Origin: Chloranthus sessilifolius
Taxonomy: Eukaryota; Streptophyta; Magnoliopsida; Chloranthales; Chloranthaceae
Direction: 5' to 3'
Assembly (NCBI GenBank): GCA_021018995.1
Contig: CM037597.1
Location: 36,520,936 to 36,584,935, forward strand
Length of the DNA stretch: 64,000 nucleotides
Of the stretch, positions 10,944 to 23,099 are shown piece by piece. The position numbers and the translations under genes are program-made. Every line of letters starts with the position of its first letter. The first letter of the stretch is position 1. The notes beneath the pieces are model-generated. The model did no database searches. It was not told the origin of the DNA and saw only the letters and a list, made by a program, of their open reading frames with translations.

Positions 10944-12251
10944 TTGTTTGTTGTCAACACTTCTACACCTTGGTTTGCAAATATTGTGAACTACTTGGCA
11001 GTAGGTAAAATTCCCCCACATTGGAATAAAATGGACAAGGATCTGTTCTTTTTACAGATCAAACATTATCTGTGGGAGGATCCATACCTATTCAAACACT
11101 ATGAAGACCCAGTGGTGAGGAGATGTGTCCCTGATGAGGAATTTCACAATATACTAACTATATGTCATGACTAGGCTTGTGGAGGCCACTTTAGCGGGAA
11201 CAAAACTGCTGCCAAGGTGATCCAAAGTGGATTCTACTGGCCCACTCTCTTCAAGGATGCATGGCTTCATTGCAAAGCCTGTGAAAGATGCCAAAATATG
11301 GGAAGTATCTCCAAAAGAAACTCCATGCCTTTGCAGCCTATACTTGTAATTGAACTCTTTGACATTTGGGGGATAGACTTCATGGGTCCTTTCCCTCCTT
11401 CCTTTGGATACAATTATATTCTTGTAGTTGTGAACTATGTGTCCAAATGGGTAGACATAGCTACAAGAACAAATGATCACAAAGTTGTCCTCAACTTTTT
11501 GAAGGATGACATTTTCTCCAAGTTTGGTACCCCCAGAGCCATCATCAGTGATGGGGGGAGCCACTTTTGTAATAGACAGTTTGAGAATCTACTCAAAAAG
11601 AACTCTGTGACACATAGAGTTGCCACCCCATATCACCCACAAACCAGTGGGCAGGTGGAGCTTTCTAATAGGGAAATCAAACACATTTTGGAAAAAACAA
11701 TGACGATGGATAGGAAGGACTGGTTCTTGAAATTACCTAATGCTCTGTGGGCTTATAGGACTGCCTATAATACCCCCATAGGGATGTCCCCCTTCAAGCT
11801 GGTATACGGCAAGGCATGCCATTTACCAATAGAGCTTGAGCACAAGGCATATTCGGCTGTTAAAGAATTGAATACTTACATAACTTCTGCTGGCATACAT
11901 AGAAAACTCTAGTTGTCAGAGCTGGAAGAGTTAAGGTTGGAGGCGTATTAAAATGCTAGGATCTACAAGGAGAAAACCAAGGCTTTCTATGACAAACACC
12001 TGTTGAGGAAAGAGTTCACAGCTGGCAACAAGGTATGGTTGTTCAACTCTAAGTTGAAATTTTTTCTAGGAAAACTAAGATCCAAATGGGAGGGACCTTA
12101 CATAGTTGAGTATGTATCCCCATCTGGAGCTGTTGAAATCAAGGACCCAATAGATGGAAGGACCATGAAAGTAAATGGTCAAAGGCTCAATCTTGCTATT
12201 GAAAATGTGGTGGAGCCTGTGATGATCACCCACTATCATGAACCTCCATAG
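10944..12251 (+). pseudogene. Integrase of element A, broken
   Basis: The N-terminal HHCC zinc domain (CHD...GGHF...HCKACERC) is interrupted by a stop at 11172. The DDE core is complete in residues: [17 protein letters not shown] and [16 protein letters not shown] stop near 11910 separates the C-terminal region, whose frame 12003-12251 holds the LRSKWEGPYIV (GPY/F-like) module and ends NGQRLNLAIENV. Integrase inserts the cDNA into the genome. There is no chromodomain, as expected for Athila. Confidence 0.85.
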
Positions 12252-12479
12252 CATAGCTGAGTTTCAACAATGTACACTATGTATACTAGCTACTGATTTT
12301 GGTTATTTTTGCTACTATTTCTATCTTTGATTCATTTCTGTTTGGCATTGAACATGAATTTCGCCATGTTTGGTTGGTGCCTCAGGTAGGATAATTTGTC
12401 AAAAATGTATTAAAATACGAAGTTGGAGTGTCAGATCTGTTGAGAAGTGAACTGGCGATTGAGTGCAAGACTATTTAGA

Positions 12480-12945
12480 TTGAACAACATCCTGTCGATA
12501 GGTTTTATGAACATCTCGACAGGTTTTGAGAGTGCCCAATTTACTTTTCGACAAGATCTGGAGGCTATCAAGCAGTGTGAATTAATTCTCAACAGGTGTT
12601 GAAGGTGAAAAATTGGTTGTCGATAGGATCTATACAGATTTTGAAAGGTTCTGTAGGCTTTGGTTAATCTCTCAGCAGCTTCTGAGTACCTATCGAGAGG
12701 TTCTATGAACCTCCTAAAGTGATTTTCTGGAAGAAGGAACCTATCGAGAGGAGTGATGGATGAGCCTAAAAGTACCCGTCGAGAGGTTCTGTGAACCTCT
12801 CGAAATGTATTCGTTTAAAATCCTCAACCCGTCGACAGGATTGCATGGACCTCTCAAGAGGTTCAACAGTTTTTAACTCCTCGACAGGTTGTCTCAACAT
12901 GTCGATGCCTTGTCTCCAATCCTGTCGAAGCTCATTTTTCCTCCT
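12480..12945. repeat. Second TCGAGAGG/GTCGACAGG array, downstream of pol in element A
   Basis: The same motif family as the U3 array is repeated here (CCTATCGAGAGG, CCTGTCGATAGG, CTCGACAGG and others), beginning about 230 bp after the integrase stop. It is not part of the LTR. A small third ORF starts about 280 bp further on. Confidence 0.85.
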
Positions 12946-13221
12946 TGCCCTCAACCATTTGTCTGAGCCTTAATAGCTCCCATCTCCTTGCCTTAACTCC
13001 GATTGCTAAAAATAGACCACCATGCACTTCGCGGTACCATTCCCAATATTAAATCGCCCGATGTTCCATACTTCTCGAAACCAACATATCCTTTTCGCAA
13101 TTAGGCTTCGAAAGATGAGAAAAGTTATTGTGACGATTAATATTCCAGCACCCACACATTTTAAATATCAGGCCCTTTCCCCTCCATTGCATTCGTTCAT
13201 CAATTCACCCCTCCTACAACT

Positions 13222-13470
13222 ATGGTGGATGACAAACCCATTGAGTTGCCAATCAAATTCGATCCAGTTTGGGAAGATCTGCCACCACCAAAAGAGCCTG
13301 GCCCATATTAATTCTTGTGGGATGAGTATGAGGAAGTCCAAAGGATTCTGTCCAAGGAGGAGAAGAAAAAGAATAAGAGAAAGAAGAAGAAACAGAAGAT
13401 AGACCAACCTACATCTTCTCCCCCATCCTCCTCACTACACCCACCACCCACTCAGTATCCTTCTCCTTAA
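13222..13470 (+). pseudogene. Small third ORF of element A, lysine-rich, one internal stop
   Basis: An 82-codon frame from ATG 13222 to TAA 13470 starts MVDDKPIELPIKFDPVWEDL, has one in-frame stop at 13309-13311, then a lysine-rich stretch (KEEKKKNKRKKKKQK) and a serine/proline tail. Function unknown. It occupies the place where Athila relatives carry env-like ORFs, but has no signal peptide or membrane segment. A pyrimidine-rich leader precedes it, with AT-rich TATA-like boxes at about 13003 and 13163. The sequence after it (GTGTTTAGATTTTTC near 13587) is shared with the region after the D2 third ORF, which supports a homologous position. Confidence 0.5.
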
Positions 13471-15483
13471 ATCCCTGTTCTCCCCCACCCTCGCTTGCAA
13501 TTCCTCTTCCAAAAGCAACAGGTTGAGGATATCCTGGAGCCAAGAGGACCAACCATTTTATTTTTGACAGGATATTTTGTTAATGTGTGTTTAGATTTTT
13601 CTTAGGTTCCTGTCTTTCGTTAGGATTTTTCCTTTTATCCCCCTTGTATGTCATTGTTCCATTGTACAACTTTATGTGATTAAATGAAATCTCTCTTTGT
13701 TATGCTTTGTCTAGTTAACTTCTTGTATAGTTTGCAATTGTCTGCATTTTTGTTTACTGTTTTCTTTACTTTGTATGCTTCTATTTTTCTCTTGCTGCAC
13801 ATTTCCCTATCTTCCAAGTAGTGGGGACACTGCTCCTGAGAGGTTTGGGGGTGTAGCAGCTTGCCAATGGATAGTTAATGGTAGTGCCGCAAGGTTTTAA
13901 CAGAAATTGAAGAAATAAAATAATTTCACAGTTGATAGTTTACATATAGAGGAAATTAAAAACTTTTTAAAACTGAAACATGTTATAGCTCTAACACATT
14001 CATGAAGCAAATGTCAGGAATTTTTTATAAAATGAGTGCTTCATAAACTTGAGAAGAGGGAAAATTGTGAGGATATACCCTGGAAGTCTAATGGAAGACC
14101 ATACCCAGTGAGATTTGGGCCTGAAAAAGTAAAATTCTTTGAAGAGTGTTTAGCAATTGTTTCTGCTCTAAGGACTGATTGGACCTAGCTTTGCTCACTA
14201 GAAGTTAGGTAAATCCGAATTGAAAAAGCATGACAGCATTCATGACATTGAGGACATGAAGTAAAGCCATCCTTTGGATAGTTTGAGCTTAAAAATATCC
14301 TTACCCTTTGAATTGCCCTTGATACATACCTTTTGAGCCTTAAAAATCCCAGTTTTCTTTGACAACAACCAAAAAATTTAAACCCAAAACCTCTTGACCT
14401 GTTTCAGTTCACCCTCAACCAGAGAAATCAGGAAATTGGAGGAGAAGTGAGGTTGAAGGAGCAAGGTTTGACAATTTGGTGAAGAATGAAGAAAATACAG
14501 TTGAAGGCAAGTGTGATATATAGTTGCGGCATTCCAGCCAATAAAAATATAGAGAAAAATAAAAAGAGAAAAAACATACAAAAAGAAAAGAAAATTAGAA
14601 AAGTAAAATAATAGAATATGGAAGAGAAGTCATTTCATTGAAAGATTGAAAAGAAGATTAGAAACTGATCACTTCAAATATGAAAATTCAAGAAGTAGAT
14701 GGAACTATGCAGAAATAAAGGTTGTGAAGTTGCAAATCACCTCCATATCTTTTTGATTTCTCAATTTTGAATCCCATTCTTCCCTTTTATTCTTTATAAA
14801 CTTCACTCATAAGCCACATTACAACCTAATAAAATGACCCTACTGATCTGAAAATTGATTAAGCCGTGATGTGGAGATTAGAATTTGTTTAATCTATGGT
14901 GAAAGAGTTAGAAAATTTTAGGAATTGGAGCAATGCCTATGCTCATGCTTATAGTCCTATTTGAGTGCTGTAACTACTCTTGAGTTGTGTGAATTGTTCT
15001 ATTTCTAAGAGTGACAGGTCTGGTGAGCTTTGGGTCTGAAATTAAGATTGATGGGGGCACTATCTAAAGCATGATCGTTAATTTGAGGGTAAGCTATGCA
15101 TTAATTTTCATACAAAATACCTTGACTTGAGCTGATTGATTGTGAAGGAATTACAGCAGAATTTCAGTTTTAAAGTGTCTTGTTTTTGTTGAGAATCCTC
15201 TAAAAACTGAATGGACAAGGTGTGGAATAAATTCTATATTACTCAACTTTTGTTTCAACATGTTGCACTAATTTTAAGTGAATCATTGGAGAAGTTTGTT
15301 GGTAACTTCACTATAAACCCTCAGGAGACTTCACTCCTCCACTAGGGACCACCTAGGGGTTTAAAAGGCTTGATGCATATGCTAAATGCATTTGTGTTCC
15401 CTACAAAAGTGGCATTTTCATTTTCAATAATTGTTTTTACTTTTTTCTTTGCTCAGGGACTAGCAAAGCTTAGGTTTAGGGTG
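13471..15483 (+). other. 3' non-coding region of element A
   Basis: No ORF of note. It holds a polypurine-like GGTTTGGGGGTG at about 13839, then AT-rich sequence up to the 3' LTR. The purine tract expected just before the LTR is weak (AGCTTAGGTTTAGGGTG, 15472-15483). Confidence 0.6.
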
Positions 15484-17904
15484 TGTCAAGCAGTGAAAAA
15501 TACCATTTTTCACCTCCTAACCTGACCTTTGTTGGACTAATAATTAGTGAGATGACAAATAATGTGTTTTGAGTATATTTTATAGTTAAGCAATAAATTG
15601 CAAGCTTAATACAGACTTTCACTTAAAAGAGCCCAAGAAGCAATGTGCTACCCATTTGGAAATGCCGAGGACCAAGTCCAGCTGAAAAGGAGTGAGGATT
15701 GAACCTACTAAGGGGTTGCTGAGTGTGAAACAAATGAAGAACAATACAACCAAGATGTGAGCTAGCTGTTGAAGCACAAGGCAGAACCTATTGAGAGGTT
15801 AAGTCCAGCTATCGAGAGGTTCTGATGATCGAAAACCAAGCAGTCGAGAGGTTGAGCATGTGTATAAGAAGCTGTCGAGGGGTACTGAGTTGAAAATATG
15901 AACATCTCGTGAGGTTCCAGCACCTATCGAGAGGTTGTAAGTACAGACCCAGAACCTGTCGAGAGGATACTTCAAGGTATAGATGAAGTCGAGAGGTTCT
16001 AGATACTTATCACGAGGTTCAACTAAACCTGTCAAGTAGTGAAAGATAACCTGTCGATGACTTACCTGAAGCAACATTCATTCTCACGAAGATTGAGCCA
16101 ACTTGTCGAGCACTTCACTGGAGAATGTATAACAAGTCGACAGGTTGATTATAACCTGTCGACAGGATGAATGAAGAACGGAACAGAACGGTGAAATGAG
16201 CTTCCCATCCTCTCGACGAGCCATCAATCCTATCGACAAGTTCAAATCAACATCTTGAAATGTTCTCCCAAGCTGTCGACATGATCTTCATCAACCTGTT
16301 GAGATGTGTCCAAACCTATCAAGAGCTACTCCCAATCTTGTCGAGGAGTCTGCGAAGCTGTCGAAAGCTAATGCAACCTATTGATGAGAAGTTAAGCCAA
16401 ATTCAGAACCTATCAAGAGGATCCCCTGAACCTCTCGACACTCATTTTGGCAACTTCTCAATGTGTTTCTTTAGCAACTGACATTTCCAAATTTTTGTGC
16501 ACGAGTTCCAAAGCACTTTAGCGACCCCTGGGGTATTTTTGGCACATAGTTGGGCACACATGGAAACCCTAACTACTTCACGTGTCTATTCCAGTTGAGA
16601 GCCAATGGGAAGAGAGCTTCTAGAAGAGAAATCAGCCACATCAGCGGTCCAGAATAACAGAATTATTCCCTCACGCTCTGATTGGCTGAAACGGATCTGA
16701 GGACAAAGGAGGAGAGTATAAAAGCTTGAAGAAAATCGAGAAGAACCATCTAAAATTTGAGAGATCCAGAGCCTAGCACGAGATCCATTTTTCCCTCCAA
16801 ATTCTCCCTCCTTCCTTCTTCTCCCATTCTCTCTTTAGCCAATCATGAGTGGCTAAACTCTTTTCAATAGTTAGGGTGAGGTCCTGAGCTATAAGTTGAG
16901 AGATTCACAAGCTTATAAGAGACTATTTATTGCACAAATGACAGATCTGGGCACAATAGTATTGTAAGCTTGTAATATAATTATGGTTTTTAAAGGTTAT
17001 TCTAATCTATATTTCACTTCATCATATTTGATTTCCCTGGATTGGATACTCCTACGAATGCCAGCTAGAAATGGAGAGCTGATAGCTTGGCATCTGTAGC
17101 CTCTGCAATGGTTTTCTTATTCTAATTAAGATCAATAGATTAGAGCAATCTCATGGATAAACTGTATCCAGTAGAAGGGTAGATCATAAACTTAGGACTG
17201 TATCCAATAGAAGGGCAGAGCCTAACCTTAGGATTGCCTTGATCCAGTGGTGGAGATTGGATTCTTATACCTCACCTCTGCCGAGAGAACATGGGTAGAT
17301 TAATAGGTTGGAACAATCTCGGGGATGAACTGTATCTAGTAGAAGGGCAGATCATAAACTTAGGATTGTTTCTAGCAGAAGGGCAGAGCCTAACCTCAGG
17401 ATTACTTTGATCCATTGGAAGATTCGGGGGAACCTAGGAAGCTTGGAGCCAGCAAAGAGGATTGTTGCAAATCAGTTATCTACATTGCCTTTGATTCCTT
17501 TGATTTTCTCTGAGAGACCAATACCCCTAGCTGTTGTTCTCCACCATTTGACTTTTCATCTCTTCTATATCTCCTCTTATCTCTATGTTTGATTAGATTT
17601 GGATCACTTGAATTTAACTTTTATAGTTTATAGTAAACGTGGCAAAAAGCCAAAACCTCTCCTCTTTCCTGCATTAGTTTAGTTTAAATTAGGAGAGAGT
17701 GCCGGATCTACTCTAGATCTGGAGATTTACCATTGTTAAATCACATTTCCCTATGAACATACCCTTACTTACCTTTTAAAACTTGCTATAACTGCCCTGA
17801 TTCTTGTAGGACTGACTACTCACCTTGATCCCACATTGCTGTAATTTGTACAGTTAATCTGTTGTTTTAATCATATAATAACTGCAAAGGTGGCAAATTC
17901 AACA
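15484..17904 (+). repeat. 3' LTR of element A
   Basis: Partner of 3944-6363 with the same internal order: palindrome array (about 15785-16440), TATA box at 16717-16724, duplicated leader segment at 17134 and 17302. It ends AACA and is followed by the duplicated target GCTGT. Confidence 0.92.
15785..16440. repeat. TCGAGAGG/GTCGACAGG array in the 3' LTR of element A
   Basis: Counterpart of 4230-4895 with scattered substitutions that often hit the TCGA core (for example TTGAGAGG and TCAAGAGG), as expected for decay at CG sites. Confidence 0.85.
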
Positions 17905-19332
17905 GCTGTAGTTCCAGCACATAATTCTGGCGGCACACCGGTTGGCTCTATCAGGTGATCTGGTGATCCGATCAATCTCGAAGTTAGAATCCAAGTAGGA
18001 CTTTCAACAATTATGCGCTATGATCATAGTGCATAATCAGGAAAGTCGGAGAGGTTGAGAAAAAGAAACCCACCCCAAATTGGATTGATTATATGTTGGG
18101 GTTCCAACGCATAATTATATGTTGGGGTTCCAGTGCATAATCGAATTATGAGCTGGGATAGCAATGTATAATCTAGAGGAATTCGATGCTGGAGAGAGAG
18201 AGTCTGGTGCGCCACGTAGAGATTATACGCATTGAGTTCTGGGTATAACCAAATTATGCCCTAGAACACTAATGCATAATCCATGAAATCACCGGGTCGG
18301 GTCGAGTTCGAATTGTGCGTTGGGACTCCAGTGTATAATTCAATTATAAGCTAGGTGGTCTCCTACGTATAATTCCCAAACTAATAGGTTTTAGGATTTT
18401 TGGAGAGGGCCGACCTTTCTAGAAATAGTGGACGAGGTCAATGGTTATCGAAACATTTTGTATACTCCGACGGGGCAATGGGGTATCTATAGATTCCTCT
18501 CTTCGATACAAGATTGTGGAAAAGGAGTGCTTCGAAGTAGACACCCTACTAAAAGGTGCAATGTCGTTTCCTAAAGAAATCAAAGTGTGAATCGAGGAGA
18601 TGACATTAACTACTTGACATTCTTATCTGTTTGCACAAGCTAAGTAAAAGAGGATTCGAAGGCCTTTTGGTAGCAATCGAGAGGCATTTTCGCAATTGTG
18701 GGTGCACGGTGTGACCTGACGGGGGATTACTCGCAAATGAATTACAGGAGGCGTAAGCGAAAGTCAAAATACAAGGTAAATGATGATGAAATAGGGTGGT
18801 GAAGGTTTCGCAAATCATGTCAGACCGAGAGCATCATTGCTCACACTAATGATGCATCAGGGGTCCCTTTTCCAATAAACATGTGTGATTTCTCAAAGTT
18901 GGGTATACTCGGTGTTCAATTTCTCAGGGACATAACGTATTGGGGTGGTATGATATTGGAAGTAGATAGATAGAGAGTTTTTAGAAATTAGGTCTAACTT
19001 AAGATCAATTCAGTAAACCTTTGAAAAATGTTGCCCTCGAGACGTAGCAGAGTAGATCCGTCAGTACAGGATATGGGGACTCAACCATTATTAAGTTGTC
19101 AAGACGACGCTCGACATGCCGAAGTACTTCATCTAACCTTCTCACGTACAATGATGATGGTCTCTTATGGGGGGACTACAATAGCTCCATGAATTGGGAG
19201 TCGAGTTTTGAAAAAGTTTGATACTTAATGTTAGCATAGCTATATATATTTTAATAAAAATATCGAGTGGAAGGGAATGATACTTTCCTGGCTTGTTGCC
19301 AGCAAGATGATCTTCTTTATTTGGTAGTCGGG
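17905..19332 (-). mobile_element. Unclassified LTR-like repeat B, right part
   Basis: Continuation of 3059-3943 after the A insertion. It opens with the GCATAAT/ATTATGC palindromes (to about 18380) and continues with 950 bp lacking any domain or terminus I can recognise. Element C starts at 19333. Confidence 0.4.
17919..18380. repeat. Palindrome array of family B, right segment
   Basis: At least seven units combine ATTATGC(G)CT and (T/C)GCATAAT arms around 4-10 bp centres. The best, at about 18010-18037, is a 28 bp palindrome with one mismatched pair. Other units read ATTATGTTGGGGTTCCAACGCATAAT-like. Together with 3836-3930 this is one array split by element A. Confidence 0.75.
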
Positions 19333-19505
19333 TGTAGAAACCCAAATTTGGCCCAAAGCTCGATCGACCCATACTTCGAGAAAGGCATACTCCTGAGCTT
19401 CTAAAAGCACCTTTGAAACCCTTAGAGCTTAATCCAAATATTATGAACCATTCTCAAATCCTTAGGAATCAACCCTATACTTTCTAAACCCTTAGAAAGA
19501 AAAAT

Positions 19506-19945
19506 CGAACCCATAGAGTCAATTTCGAACCAACCAATTTCGAACCAACCAAAATAGTTGATGAGAAGAGAAGTGCCAAAGGTTATATAGATAGTTTCCC
19601 AATCTAAGGCTTATACCATTGGAAAGTAGAGATTCCTAGTTTTCTAACGAGCAAAGATTCGCCTAATTTAGAGTTGTACATCAACAGTTATGGTAAAATA
19701 AAGATCGCAGATTTATGCAGGAAATTGTAAAATCAGACCCATAGAGCTAGTTTCGAATTAATCAAAATAGTTGATGAAAAGAGTTCCAAAATTTTTATAG
19801 ATAGTTTCCTAAGCTAAGGCCTATACCATTGGAAAGTAGAGGTTCACATCTTTCCAACGAGCTAAGAATGGCCTAGTTCAGAGTTGTATTTCAAAAGTTA
19901 TGGCGAAATGAAGATCGCGGATTTATGCCGGAAATTGCAAACCAG
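19506..19945 (+). repeat. 227 bp tandem duplication inside the C LTR
   Basis: Unit one (19506-19732) and unit two (19733-19945) share the order CCCATAGAG, CAAAATAGTTGATGA, ACCATTGGAAAGTAGAG, GATTTATGC(A/C)GGAAATTG. It lies about 300 bp upstream of the TATA box, so it is in U3. Confidence 0.8.
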
Positions 19946-20245
19946 GCCATGCCACTGCAGGTCTTCAACTTCCAACAGTTTGTGCCTGGTTTTCCTTCAA
20001 AAAATGGCCCAAATTGACATTGGGGGTTTGACTTATGGACCATCCCAAAGTCTGGGGTATATTTCTTTAGGACACTAGTGACCCTATTAGCTTAGGTCAC
20101 CCTTTTGCCATTCAAGTCACCACCCTATCATCTAATATTAAACCCAAATACCTCTTCTCCAAGCTCTAGAAAACTCCAAAAACTTTAAATTTCCTATAAC
20201 CTAATTTCCAAACCCATTAGAAACTTCACTAATCACCTCAACTTC

Positions 20246-20253
20246 TATAAATA
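20246..20253 (+). promoter_or_regulatory. TATA box of the element C LTR
   Basis: TATAAATA followed by GAGAG, in a sequence context typical of plant core promoters. Confidence 0.65.
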
Positions 20254-20590
20254 GAGAGTCATCCCCCTTGCTTAAGGGCTTGAAAATTTTCTAAAAGTGA
20301 GAAAAACCTATAGTGCTCCTTCTAGCTCCCTAGCCTTAGAGGTTCAAACCCATTCCTCAACCCATTTGCTATCGGAAGCTCACTGGAAGCGTATCAATAC
20401 AAAAGTCCCAACGGTGCTAGAAGGGCCCTAGAGCTCCAGCTCTCCCCTCTACTCTTCTACCTTCTTTTCTTTTTCGCTATCCTAGAATTGAGCCGTTATG
20501 CTGCCCAAATTTCTGTAGGCGGGAAGGGCTCAATAGGATCGGTGTACCTTCGAGCAAGACGAAGTGTCGCCCATTTTGTTTCTTTTTTCC

Positions 20591-20622
<32 letters not shown>
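20591..20622. repeat. (TA)n microsatellite at the D1 insertion point
   Basis: A pure TA run directly abuts the first base of the D1 LTR (TGATCAGTCAC). Confidence 0.9.
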
Positions 20623-20623
<1 letters not shown>

Positions 20624-20819
20624 GATCAGTCACATAATTTAGCATTTATCACTCTTAACTTAGTGATGCTAGGCTTTAGTTTTCCACTAATAATTTACTG
20701 ATGTGCAGATATTAGAGAAAAATAGTAAAAGAGTGCCTAAGTGTTAATATTCATCAAAGTGAACTCCAAAAGCAATAAGAAAGACGATTGAGAGAAAAAG
20801 ACATTTTTTGCCGACTAAA

Positions 20820-20995
20820 AGCCTGAAAATCGTAATTTATGATTCTTTAAAAGAGATAAAAAGAGAGAAGGGAAAAAGCATAATCTAAAGAATCGTCAAC
20901 TATGAGAAAGCTATGAAAGATAAAAAATTGTGATTGACGATTTTCTAAGAAAGAGAAGAAAAAAAGCTAGAAAATCATGATTGATGATTTCCCAA
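20820..20995. repeat. AATCRT...AYGATT palindrome cluster in U3 of D1
   Basis: Units such as AAAATCGTAATTTATGATT, TTGTGATTGACGATTTTC and GAAAATCATGATTGATGATT are inverted repeats with AATC(G/A)T and A(C/T)GATT arms around a short AT-rich centre. I count four units in 175 bp. Confidence 0.7.
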
Positions 20996-21293
20996 AAAAT
21001 AAGCTTTCCTACTATTACTGTTGTTGTTGATCACATGAGTGAAGATTATCACCGCCAAGAACAGAATTAGAAAACTCCTAGAAATTAGAAGTTTGGTGAA
21101 TCACGGATCTGAGAAGATTGATGAAGATCTACTCCGAAGGACTCTGTTGATGAAATAAAGGAGAACAATCCAGAAGCGCATCAACTGTCTGAAGGAAGGA
21201 AGAATAAAATTAGGAATTAGAGGTATATTAGGAATCTTTTGTTTTTAGTAGTTTCTTTTATTAGAAGTCTTTGTAAACTGACTCCTTATGCTC

Positions 21294-21303
21294 TATAAAT
21301 AAG
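21294..21303 (+). promoter_or_regulatory. TATA box of the D1 LTR
   Basis: TATAAATAAG, conserved at the same place in the D2 LTR (34505). Confidence 0.7.
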
Positions 21304-22093
21304 AGAGCTTGGTGTAGGAATAAGCATCGAAGAATTTCTGTATCAATAGACCAATGAGGTTGGATTTTCTTCCAATCAAAGTTGTGTAAAATAGTTAGAG
21401 CATATTAGATATCCAAGGTTTCTCAAGAGCAGTTGATGACTGCAATTGAGTGTTGAAGATTAGAGTAGATATCTGTAGTTTCTCATGAGCAATTGACGAC
21501 TGCGGCTGAGGGGTGAAGGATATATTTTACTTTACTTTTTAGTTTAAATTTATAGCTTTGTAAATATCTTCAAGTTTTAATTTGATTTAACGACTCCGAT
21601 TAGAATTTTCATATTAGTGTAACAGTTTTTACTTTTCCATCTTCAGTTTTCTAAGGTTTGATTGACACCTAGATTTTAGGAAGTTGTTGATTATATTAAA
21701 TCTGTATTGATAGGATCTTAGACTTGATTGACGACTAATGCTAAGAAACTAGAGATATGGTGTAACGGTACTGTTTAATTTCGTAAATATCAGATAGCTG
21801 AAGATTGGGATTGATGACCTCAATCAGAAGGAGGATTTAGATTTATTTTATGCATTGTAGATTAGAATAAATTCTTTTATTTATATTTCTCCAGTAGATT
21901 AGATCTTAAAGATAAATAGAAGTTTTTAAGATAAGGATTTAAGTAGGAGATATAAATAAAAAGTAATTAGAAAAATAAACTTCCTCGTGGGAAAGATCCT
22001 ATGCTAGTACTATAATTTTCATTGTGCGCTTGCAATAGGTTAAGACTTGAGTTTAATGTAATTTTAATATACATAATAAGCACGACCAAGTTT

Positions 22094-22112
22094 TGGTGCC
22101 GCAGCCGAGGAA
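22094..22112 (+). promoter_or_regulatory. Primer-binding site of D1 (tRNA-Asp type)
   Basis: TGGTGCCGCAGCCGAGGAA starts five bases after the LTR end; it is a diverged match to the tRNA-Asp 3' end and corresponds to the D2 site. Confidence 0.65.
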
Positions 22113-22386
22113 GCGAAATTTATCTTTATTTTTATTTTTGTCTAATATTTCTATTTTTTTAAAAACTAATGTTTATCTTTCTCTTTTGATATTTCTTTAT
22201 ATTTTATTTTTCTTTGATCACTTCTTAAGATTTTTTAGGTTTATTCAGATCTACGGATCAGAACTTCAAACTTCTGCTGGCCACAAAGACTAAAGGCTCA
22301 GATTTGTTTCTCTCCCTGCTTTCTAAAAAAAAAAAGTATATATAATAATAATATAAAAAAAAATATTTCTTTTTAATAAATTAGAT

Positions 22387-23057
22387 ATGCAAGGCAATAA
22401 TTACCCATCTTGGCTAAGCTACTCGTTACCTTATGTTCCAGAGGAATACTCAACTATCCCCTTTTATCCAACAGAAGCTAAGAAAATCTTTGCTTCTCAA
22501 TGGGGAAGCTCCGAGAAGTCCTATGACTCTCAATGGGGAAACCATTACGATTTTCCAAGGGTGACCCAGCAAGACTACTTTTATGCATATAAGCAATACC
22601 CCTAAAATTTCCAGCCAATATATGCCACAAATTAATTTTTTTATGAACAACCCGTTACAGATGATGATGCCATTATCGTTCAGATTCTTCAAGATTTGCA
22701 GCAACATGTGCATCAGCGTTATAAGGAATTATCTCAACTTTCCTAAATTTCCCAAGACTTGTATTCCTGTTCTCAGACCATTGCAAACATAGGAACAAAA
22801 ATTGAATAGATTGGTACACAATGGGAAGAAACAGGGAATGATGAAGGATATGCACTACCAGCAACCAACTTAGGAGGGAAGTTGAGTGAAGAGACTATAC
22901 CTAGTCCCACACCCGAAATCCAAGTTGTTCGAACTTTGCGAAGTGGTAAGGTTGTGGATAACAAAGTAGATATGCCTATACTAGTAGTCAACCCTGAGCC
23001 TCAGGAAAAGGAAAACGAAGTCATAAAGGAAGTCCCATTGTCAGAAAACCCAAAATG
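22387..23057 (+). pseudogene. Capsid-less gag remnant of D1
   Basis: Starts MQGNNYPSWLSYSLPYVPEE at 22387, about 275 bp after the PBS. It has two SQWG boxes (FASQWGSSEKSYDSQWG), then with a stop at 22603 a helical stretch (VQILQDLQQHVHQRYKEL), then VVRTLRSGKVVDNKVDMP, equivalent to the VITLRSGK linker of element A. There is no capsid domain and no zinc knuckle. The reading frame is broken by several stops. D2 has the same arrangement, so the loss of capsid is a family trait and not damage to this copy. Confidence 0.65.
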
Positions 23058-23099
23058 ATTAGAAAATAAAAAATTTAAGAAGGATGGTATACCCACATC

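Larger units (their letters stand above)
3944..17904 (+). mobile_element. Element A: complete Athila-type Ty3/gypsy retrotransposon, degenerate
   Basis: Two LTRs of about 2.42 kb (3944-6363, 15484-17904) flank a 9.1 kb interior ordered PBS, gag, protease, RT, RNase H, integrase, palindrome array, small third ORF. LTRs start TGT(T/C)AAGCAG and end AACA. The flanks GATGT (3939-3943) and GCTGT (17905-17909) form a 5 bp target duplication with one mismatch. Sampled LTR sequence differs by roughly 6 percent, so this is an older insertion than E. The Athila assignment rests on the tRNA-Asp PBS, the DLGAS protease motif and the integrase style. Stops and frameshifts break every gene. Confidence 0.9.
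19333..20622 (+). repeat. Left LTR of element C (incomplete)
   Basis: Matches the right LTR fragment (33482-33795) over its first 310 bp. It carries a tandem duplication of about 227 bp (19506-19945), a TATA box at 20246 and a TA microsatellite at 20591-20622 where D1 begins. The remainder is missing. Confidence 0.85.
20623..22088 (+). repeat. 5' LTR of D1
   Basis: 1466 bp, nearly the same length as the D2 LTR (1468 bp) and alignable throughout. It starts TGATCAGTCACATAATTT and ends GACCA. U3 holds a palindrome cluster (20820-20995) about 300 bp before a TATAAATAAG box at 21294. Confidence 0.88.

Noticed and set aside
13022-13402. 126-codon plus-strand frame ending in an Arg-rich tail
   Set aside because: The frame overlapping it at 13222-13470 has the better start, composition and position; the Arg tail is the shadow of its Lys-rich stretch.
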